Below, one piece after another: positions 57,201-64,000 of a stretch of 64,000 nucleotides of DNA (positions are counted from its first letter, which is position 1; each line of letters opens with the position of its first letter). A program made the translations under genes and the position numbers. The DNA comes from Pseudozyma flocculosa PF-1. Taxonomy: Eukaryota; Basidiomycota; Ustilaginomycetes; Ustilaginales; Ustilaginaceae. Under the pieces are notes generated by a model. That model worked only from the letters and a program-made list of their open reading frames with translations, did no database searches and was not told the origin of the DNA. The DNA lies in NCBI RefSeq assembly GCF_000417875.1, contig NW_006920891.1:454308-518307 (forward strand), written 5' to 3'.

Positions 57201-58793
57201 GCTGCAGGAGACGCCGACGACTTCATCGACACCTTCCTTGGCGGCGATGAGGATGCCTCTCGGCCTGAAGTCGCGGAGCAGGAATCACGACCGATTCGAG
57301 CGGCCAAGACCCCCGAGGCCGATCCGCCGAGCGCATGGATGCACCGCTACCGCCCCGTGATCTGGGCGGGTTCGATGGTGTTGCCCGATGTGGGCTACTT
57401 TTGCGGCCTCGCCCGCCAGGTTGCTGGACAGGACGTCGTGGGGCAGCCCTGGGTGTGGCCCTACTTTTTCCCGACGAGTCAAAGCGTAATCGAGGGTCGC
57501 TTGCCCTCCAAGATGGCGGCCGACTATCTGATGCAGGTGCGGACCTCGGCCAAGACCAGGATCATCGTCTTCACTCTGGAGGCCAACTTTGATCCGATCG
57601 CCGTGGCGCCCGCCGGCGCCGAAGCCGTCCACAGCGAGGCAGCCAACACGGCCGCATTTGCAAAGGTTGTGGAGCACTTCAAGTCGCTGGACCGCTGGGG
57701 CGTGCTGCACAAGTCGACGCGGGCCCGCGATAGCGGGATCCTAAAGGACGTCTACCTCGTGCCACTCCAGCGAGAAGATCCGGTGCCTCTCTGGCTGGAC
57801 CTCGTCGAGTCCGACGCCCTGGGTCCGGACTGGGCGCAGCGCCGGGATCGCGATCTCTTCCTCATCCCCATCGTCGTGTACGCGGGCGCGATCGAGCACG
57901 AGGCGCAAAGGCTGGCGAGGGGCAAGCGCAGGTCGGTGACTCAACCCGAGCGCGAGGCCAGCATCGATGCGCAGGCGGGGCGCTCCGCATCCAGCAGCGC
58001 TACGCCGGTGGCGCCGGCAGCTCTGGCAGCGGCTTCCCTTCCGCCGAGCCTGGCGCAGCCGGCGCCGCCCGAGGCTGGGATCACTACCACGGCCCTCCAA
58101 GATCTGCTACGATCGATCAGCAAATCCACGTCGAGCTTGCTGGAACAGGGACCCACGCCCCCGCATCAGCCAGCGGCCGCCAGCTCGACCAACATGTGGT
58201 CGCCGATGCCGGCCCAGCACGCGTCGAACCCCGATGCCACGCCCTGGTCACCCCTCCCGCCGCCGCCGGGCCCCGCCCCTCGGCCGCCACCATTCCTAGA
58301 GAAGGTCGGGGACAGCCGCGGCGGCAACAGTCCGTCTCAGGTTGCTTCTGGCCCCGCCGGAGGCGGTTACGATCCTCACACGGGCTGGGCGGCCAATCCG
58401 ACGGCGCCTCCAAGTGCTGAAGGACCGCCACACCGAGGCTGGTCTGGCGCCCCGCAGGCAAGCCAGTACGGCCCCTACGGCGGGGGCGCCGGCCAAGAGG
58501 GGCCTGCCACTTCTGCGCGGTGGAATCCTGGCTTCGCCGGCCAGGCGCCTCCGCCACCTCCGGCTGCGATGGGCTATCACGGTCCGTCGGCGCCCGCATA
58601 CCCGCCGCCGGGGTCTGGCACGCACGGCCCACCCTACGGTGGCCCCGATAGCCGGGGCGCGCATGGTCCTCCTCCCGCTGGGTGGACGGGTCAGCCTGCG
58701 GTCGGTGGCTCGCCCTATGGTGCCCATGGCCGCGGCGACCAGCCGTCGCGAGGCGTTGGAGGGGGCTGGGGCCGCGGCTGCGGCCGATTCTGA
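54206..58793 (+). CDS. BYE1: BYE1-like transcription regulator: PHD finger, TFIIS central domain, SPOC
   Basis: Likely binds RNA polymerase II through the TFIIS-like domain and methylated histone H3 through the PHD finger, as yeast Bye1 and animal DIDO/PHF3 do. Exons 54206-54660, 54788-54894 and 55615-58793 give 1246 aa. The PHD finger (about 130-177) has YCIC, CEGC, WFHFSCV and CPSC. The TFIIS central region (about 386-515) runs from ARRVITSVLETIF to SKDELANESIRQATEKA. The SPOC domain (about 761-945) runs from WMHRYRPVIWAGSM to FLIPIVVY. Acidic (Glu/Asp) and Lys/Arg stretches link the domains, and a Pro/Gly/Tyr-rich tail ends the protein. Intron 2 is 720 nt, has no in-frame stop and could be retained. 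Confidence 0.92.
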
Positions 58794-59776
58794 AGCTTGC
58801 GCCATGCCAGCTGGATGGCGGAGCAAAGCAGCAATGCTTGTTTCCATCACGTCTTCGTATCGGCGTTCTAAGTTCGCCGTGACGCAGCATATGGTGCGCT
58901 CCGACACAGGCTCATGTCATGGTTCCTCGATCCCGATCTGTACTTCTACCGTTCCGACCGACTGCGCACTTGCTGCCCTAGCCGTCGAAGGCCCCGTTGC
59001 ATCTCGAGCGGGGCTTTGGGTCGCAGGGCTCAGCCAACACCAAAGCTGCCGCAGCGACACCGGCTGTGCTAGCAAGCATTGCCTCGCTGCCGCGTCGTGA
59101 TGAATTGAGCCAGGATGCACTCTGCTACGAGAGGTGCGCGAAGTACGTGGTATCGTGTCCAGGACGCGTGGGTGCTGTTGCTGGCTGGCTGGCCCCGCCC
59201 GAATGCCGGCTGACGTACGGGAGAGGCGCACCGCAGATGGCTGGCAAAGGAAGAAAAAAAAGTTTTGCAAGGGGGCCGGCCGGCCAGGCTGGGCGGGAAG
59301 AAAGCCCGCCTGCCCGGATCTTGCCTGCCTGGCCTTGGCCTGCCAGTCCCGACTTTGCAACGATCGGGGAAAGCCTGGCGGCTGACCCACAACTCGAGCT
59401 CCACCGCCGCACACCCGCCAGGCCAAGCCAGACGACGCAAGCCGGGGCCGGCAAAGCCAAGCCAGCCAAGCCAGCCAACCCTGTCCTCGCCTCGTCAGTC
59501 TGGCCACCACCACGTCGTTGCCCTCCATCTTCCACCGACACGCCACGCTCCTCCACGCCTGGCCCACCGACCACCTCGTCGCATCACTCCGCATCCTACC
59601 GTCCCTCCCCGTGCGGACACCTGCCACCTCGCTCGCCAGCTCGCTCTTCTCCTTTCTTCCGGTCGATCTACGTCGCACCTACCCAGCCGAACCACGCTTG
59701 GGTCCATCACCACTACCGCCGCGCACAGCAACACCTCCCCTGACGCCAGCGTCGCCACTCGCACCTGCACCACACC
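58794..59776. promoter_or_regulatory. Intergenic region, BYE1-like 3' end and TOM40 promoter
   Basis: One kilobase between two same-strand genes. A CCAG/GGCC/CAGGC-rich block lies at 59180-59490, followed by a C-rich leader to the TOM40 ATG. No other gene was found. Confidence 0.5.
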
Positions 59777-61186
59777 ATGGCATCTACGGCGCCGCCCCAG
59801 ACCTACCCCTACGCCGCAGCCGGTGTCCCGCCCCCGCCACCTTCGGGCGCAGAGCACATCGGCTCCACCAACCCCGGCCCCTTCGTCGACGAAAAGCTCA
59901 ACGCCTTCCCCAGCGGCATCACACCACCCCGCTCGGCCAAGCCCTCGTCGTCCCTGTTTGGCTTCCTCGACCCCATCGTCTCCCCCATCTCTAGCGCCAT
60001 CCAGTCCATCCAGGATGTACGACAGAGGCTCGAGCTCTCCAACCCGGGCACCGTCGAGCACCTCCAGCGCGAGGTCAAGGGTGAGCATCGGCCCCGAACG
60101 CACCCGGGTGCCGCATCGACTTGCCCGACGAGCATCGCAACTGACCCAGCTCCGCGCCCCACTGTCCCATTCAACCCTCTGCTCCAGGCGTCCACCCCAC
60201 CAACTTCATGTTCGAGGGCGCGAGAGCCGACCTCACAAAGGCTCTCAGCATGAACCCCATCTTCCAGGTCACACATGCCTTCTCCCTGGGCCAGCCGGGT
60301 GCCCCCGGCTCCTACAACTTTGGCGCAGTCTACGGCGACTCCAAGGTGCGTGCCCAGAAGGGCTGCAGTCGCTCTCCGCTCTCCGCTCACGCAGCCCGCT
60401 GACGCCGCCTCTCGCCCTGTATCCGCCGAATCAACCTTCCTCTTTTGCCCTCCTTGCCGTCCCCCCCAACAGTCGTTCTTCCAGGCGGGTCTTGATGACG
60501 GCCTCAATGTCACGATGCGCGCCAACCGCGGCTGGGTACCCGGACACACGACCAAGGTGCAGGCGCAGCTCAGCGCAACTGCGGGCCAGAGCTTTGTCCA
60601 GATGGAGCACGACTACCAGGGAGCCGACCACAGCGCCAACATCAAGGCGCTCAACCCTTCGCCGGCCGACTTTACGGGCATCTACATTGTCAACTACCTC
60701 CAATCGCTCACGCGCAACTTTGCCCTCGGTGTCGAGACCGTCTACCAGCGACCCTCGGCCGACATGGAGGAGGCCTCGACCGGCTACCTGGCCAAGCTGA
60801 CGGGCGACAAGAAGGACTGGATCGCCACCGCCCAGGTCCAGCCGCAGGGCGTGGCCCAGTGCACCTACTACCAGAAACTCAGCGAGCAGGTCGATGTCGC
60901 CGCCGACCTCCAGGTCGTGGCGATGGGCGCCAAGCGCGAGGCGCAGGCCACGTTGGGCGCCAGGTACGCCTTCCGGATGGCCACTCTCCGCGCCGCCGTC
61001 GACTCGATGGGCAAGATCTCGTCGGTCTACGAGACGCGGCTGTCGCCCGCCTTTGGCCTCACGTTCAGCGGTGAGATCGACCACCTCCAGGGCGCCAGCA
61101 AGTTTGGTTTCGGCATCTCGATTGAGAGCGGCGGAGAGATGGACCCCAACGCTCCCCCGCCCACGCCGCCGACGGTGCCCATGTGA
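59777..61186 (+). CDS. TOM40: Mitochondrial import channel Tom40
   Basis: The beta-barrel pore of the TOM complex in the mitochondrial outer membrane, through which almost all nuclear-encoded mitochondrial proteins enter. Three exons, 59777-60080, 60188-60345 and 60473-61186, give 391 aa, typical for fungi. A proline-rich N-terminus is followed by the conserved helix before the barrel ([20 protein letters not shown]), then [21 protein letters not shown], the central [22 protein letters not shown] and [12 protein letters not shown], and the C-terminal barrel strands ([27 protein letters not shown]). It is the Tom40 branch rather than VDAC because of the helix, the [15 protein letters not shown] segment and the C-terminal strand. 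A 14-bp duplication lies over the stop codon. Confidence 0.96.
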
Positions 61187-61198
61187 CGGTGCCCATGT
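61171..61198. repeat. 14-bp tandem duplication across the TOM40 stop codon
   Basis: The unit GACGGTGCCCATGT is repeated exactly (61171-61184, 61185-61198). The TGA is formed at the junction, and a single copy would also give TGA at the same place. Confidence 0.95.
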
Positions 61199-61654
61199 GA
61201 GGAGCAGTCAGTTGATAGCGACAGCGATGCTATGGCGTCAAAACAATCTCTAGGCCGTGGCTATCGCCGCAACCGGCCGTCGCGTTCAGTCGGGACCCTC
61301 GCCCGCTCGGATGCCGCCTCAACACCCCACTCTCCCTTGCCCCGTGCCCCGACACCGTCCTCGAGCACGCTGTATCCTCGTTTGCATCCGTAATGTAGAA
61401 TGTCCACGCACCCCTCTCACTGCCGACCGCTCCTTGCCTCGTGGTGGCCTCCGAACGCTAGACAGCCGTCCCGCGCGCAGAGTTGCGGACGTATGCTTGG
61501 TTCTGAGGCTCTGGGTCGATGCGAAACGGGAAACACAGTAAAGTACAAAAAGTCGTGACCACCTCCTCCTTGCCCACGTCGTCGTCGTCGCCGTCGCCGT
61601 CGTCATCTTGCGCCGGCTGCTCCCGGGGTGCAGCTTGTCTGTCGTGCGTGCTGG
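61187..61654. other. Convergent intergenic region, TOM40 / FCF1
   Basis: The 468 bases between two stop codons hold both 3' untranslated regions. A TCG/CGT-rich stretch (61575-61610) is the only low-complexity element. No gene was found. Confidence 0.6.
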
Positions 61655-62470
61655 CTAGTTGGCCATGCCCTGGTCGGGCAGCCTCTCGATGCGGTACTGG
61701 TGCTTGGCGATGTACATGAGCGGGATGCCGGGCACCTTTCTGACCCTGCGTCGCAGCTCGCGGTCGCAGGTGGCGACGATGTAGCACTTGTGCGCTTGTA
61801 TGCGTTCGATGATGCAGTCGTCGGCGTAAGTTCCCTTGTGCGAGCACTCGAGGCGCTCGAAGCGCGGATCCCGCGCCACGCGCAACGCCATGCGGTACTT
61901 GGGTCCCAGCTTCTCGATCTCGGAGAGGACGCAGGTCGAGATGCACGGGATGCCTGTCGGAACGGAGAGGAGGGGACAGCAGAGGAGCGGCACGAAGGGG
62001 GACGCAACGGTCAGACGCTGCAGGCATGACGATGTGTAAGGAGGAGCGGGGAGGGTCGGGACTTACTCTTGGCAAAAAGGCAATCCATCATGCCTTGGAC
62101 GAGCTCGATCTTGTTTTGCAGGCTGAAGTTGATAAAGTTGGTGTCGACCAGGACGCGGTAGGGAGGGCCGAGCTGCGTGTTGTGCTCGAAGAACATCGAC
62201 GACGCCGGCGTGTCAATGTGGCGCACCTGAGGCTTGTCATCGGCGCTTTTCGTCTTCTTGGCGGCAACTTTGACCTGGTTCTGCTTGCTGTTGAATGTGA
62301 TACGGACAGAATGGGCGGAGAGCGTGCAACGCAAGGTATGGGTGTGTAAGTCGGCCAAGATCGCATCGATAGGGGCACGACGGGCCACTGTAGACTTACA
62401 GTCGGGCATCGTTGGGCGAGAGGAGACGCTTCGTCTCGCCGAACTTCTTGATCTTCTTGATCTTGGTCAT
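61655..62470 (-). CDS. FCF1: rRNA-processing PIN-domain endonuclease Fcf1/Utp24
   Basis: A nucleolar small-subunit processome factor, thought to cleave pre-rRNA at sites A1 and A2 in 18S maturation. Exons 62470-62400, 62287-62067 and 61953-61655 give 196 aa, against about 189 in yeast. The basic start [17 protein letters not shown] is typical. The PIN domain (about 60-180) shows acidic catalytic positions in [12 protein letters not shown], then [25 protein letters not shown] and [20 protein letters not shown]. It ends [18 protein letters not shown]. All junctions are GT-AG (donor GTAAGT in both introns). The cluster of basic and PIN motifs leaves little doubt. Confidence 0.97.
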
Positions 62471-62945
62471 GGCGCCGTGGTGCGGTTGTACGCGCGGTGG
62501 AGCTGATCGAAGTTGTCGGAGACGTTCGTAGCGCTGCGCCGATTGATGGTGGTTCAAAGCAGCGGGCCGAGGTCGATGGCGAAGCGGTGCGAGGCGGTTC
62601 TGGTGGTTGGCGCGTGTGGGGTGGGTGGCGAGCTGCTGAGGGGTCAACGGCCCCGGAGGCAAAATTTCCAGGCGCGGCCCGACACCCGAAGTGGAGTGAG
62701 AGCGCGCCCCCTGGCGAACGTCTCGTGCGAAAGAGTTGGGACGTTGGTCGCTTCCTCCTCCAGCCGACTGAGCTCTCTGCCGCTCTATCGACACACAACA
62801 CCACCGCACCGCCACTCAGCAGAGCCCAGGATCTGCGCACATCCTCGGACGGTAAGGTACGTCTATCATTGCATTTCTGTAACCCAGAAGAGCGCATTCC
62901 GGCCGCCGTGGCAGTCATCTCTGTCCCTAGTCCGCTGCCGTTGGA
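62471..62945. promoter_or_regulatory. FCF1 promoter region, 3' of the hydrolase gene
   Basis: This 475-base spacer lies between the stop of the upstream same-strand hydrolase and the FCF1 start. Plus-strand frames cross it without recognisable content. Confidence 0.5.
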
Positions 62946-64000
62946 TCACGTCAAGCGGCTCCGCCAAAACGTTTTTAGGAACGGCTCGGCCGATGGGAGC
63001 CCCATGTGGTCTTCCCCGGCAAAGAGGAGCAGCGTCGCGCCAGTACCGCGCGACGAGAGCAGGATCGAGTCGTCTGCAGAAAGGAAAAGGCAGAGAAGCG
63101 TCGATGATCAGCCAGCCATTTTCAGCCAGAGGACTTGCCGACATGGTGGGGTAGGCTCCTCACCGATGGGCACCACGCTGTCCTCGATACCGTTGATGAC
63201 TGTCAGACGTGTGCCTGGGCGATCCAGAAGGCCCTGGTTGAGTAGAGAGTACCTCTGGCACTCTCGAGCAAACTCGTGCTTGTCGTGGTATCCAAATGCC
63301 TTGGCAATCGACGACCAGTAGCTGCAAAGCGCGACGGACGATTCGATGCCGTCGCGGTCAGTGTGGTTTCCCTCAGGTACCGGCGGCAGTGTGGAAGCTT
63401 CACTTACGCCACCGAGTAGTAGAGATGGTCGGCCGACTCGAGCCAACTGGTTTGGAGAGGACAGCGGATGCCTGGATCAGCGAAAACGTGCGCCATCGAC
63501 GCGAGCGGCGACTCTCAAGGACTCACTCTGCGTTGAATGTATAGTGGCTGGCGGTGCCATGGACCAGGACCTCCTTGACCCTCTGCCTCTCGTAGCGTGA
63601 AAGCTTGACAGAGTGGTAGGCGCCACTCGAGAGGCCCCACGCGTAGATTCCCTCCTCGCTCCAGCCTCGCGGCCCCTTCTGCTCATCGATCCAGTCTAGG
63701 ATCGACTTCCAGAGCGCGCGATCGTCCTCGGTGCCCTTGCCGGTGATGGGACAGTCGCCTGTGCCAGGCATGTCGACGTGCACGACGGTGTAGCCCATGT
63801 CGCAGACCTCCGAGATCATCTGCAGCGGTCCGGTCTTGTACAGGTCCAGCCCTCCGATGATCAGGATCACTCTGGTGGACTTTGCCGGCGGCTTCGGCGC
63901 TGTGACATAGGCTGGGATCACCAGCGCCGAGCTGCACGGCGGAGCGTTGTTGAAGGGGATGTCGACCGTCTCGAAGCGGTACTCGTCCAGCCTGCCCAGC
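62946..64000 (-). CDS. Ayg1/FrsA-like alpha/beta hydrolase, 5' end outside window
   Basis: The frame enters from the window edge and runs to a stop at 62946-62948. Exons read: >64000-63527, 63446-63408 (39 nt), about 63371-63164, and 63073-62946. The fold is clear: strand VILIIGGLDLYKTG, a nucleophile elbow WGLSSG (GxSxG), the WLESADHLYYS segment typical of the family, an Asp in VINGIEDSVVP, and a His in FAGEDHMGLPSAEPF. Fungal relatives include Ayg1, which shortens a polyketide precursor in melanin synthesis, but many family members have other or unknown substrates and no polyketide synthase is in view. The junction between the second and third exons is unresolved: GTAAGT is present but gives the wrong phase, while alternatives imply a very short intron of about 38-42 nt. 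Confidence 0.85.

Noticed and set aside
54687..58793. A single 1368-codon frame as the BYE1-like coding sequence
   Set aside because: It lacks the N-terminal half of the PHD finger, which is encoded by the separate exon ending at 54660, and it runs through a likely intron.

Overview
This window comes from a GC-rich fungal nuclear genome, most likely a basidiomycete and probably Ustilaginomycotina (smut fungi and relatives). The evidence is the short GT-AG introns (mostly about 85-200 nt, donors mainly GTGAGT), the densely packed genes on both strands, the long serine/alanine/proline/glutamine-rich disordered extensions on conserved eukaryotic proteins, and the encoded set itself: an Ayg1-type hydrolase, a Set9-type H4K20 methyltransferase, and a Sec2 exchange factor. 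The lineage is my inference from style; no database was searched. I rebuilt exon chains by eye. For every gene without an assembly gap the summed exon length is a multiple of three, except the last gene, which leaves the window and has one unresolved junction.

Layout, left to right. SET9 (minus, 413-5464) diverges from an unrecognised gene interrupted by an N-gap (plus, 8309-9904). A TPR protein (minus, 10678-13657) diverges from the 26S proteasome ATPase RPT3 (plus, 14670-16215). Pyrroline-5-carboxylate reductase PRO3 (plus, 17405-18853) converges on the Golgi guanosine diphosphatase GDA1 (minus, 19011-21271), which diverges from an NAD kinase with a second small gap (plus, 22097-25955). A 5.3-kb stretch with no gene I can support precedes a two-finger C2H2 protein (plus, 31273-34117). 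It converges on an EFA6-like ARF exchange factor with Sec7 and PH domains (minus, 35408-41268), followed by SEC2, a Rab exchange factor (minus, 42629-46051). An unrecognised gene whose start codon is split by an intron (plus, 47924-50276) converges on NAD-dependent glycerol-3-phosphate dehydrogenase ending in a peroxisomal SKL (minus, 50817-52915). That diverges from a BYE1-like PHD/TFIIS/SPOC protein (plus, 54206-58793). TOM40 (plus, 59777-61186), FCF1 (minus, 61655-62470) and an Ayg1/FrsA-like hydrolase cut by the window edge (minus, 62946-64000) close the window.

This is mainly a housekeeping region. There is no sign of a biosynthetic cluster, transposon, RNA gene or mating locus. Loose themes are secretion and membrane traffic (GDA1, ARF-GEF, SEC2), chromatin and transcription (SET9, BYE1-like, C2H2 factor), redox and organelle metabolism (NAD kinase, PRO3, GPD, TOM40) and proteostasis (TPR protein, RPT3). 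The most interesting signals are the peroxisome-tagged GPD with a presequence-like extension, the intron-split start codon, a 720-nt intron that stays open in frame, a polyglutamine tract inside a PH domain, and CCAG/CAGGC-rich islands that recur in the intergenic spaces.
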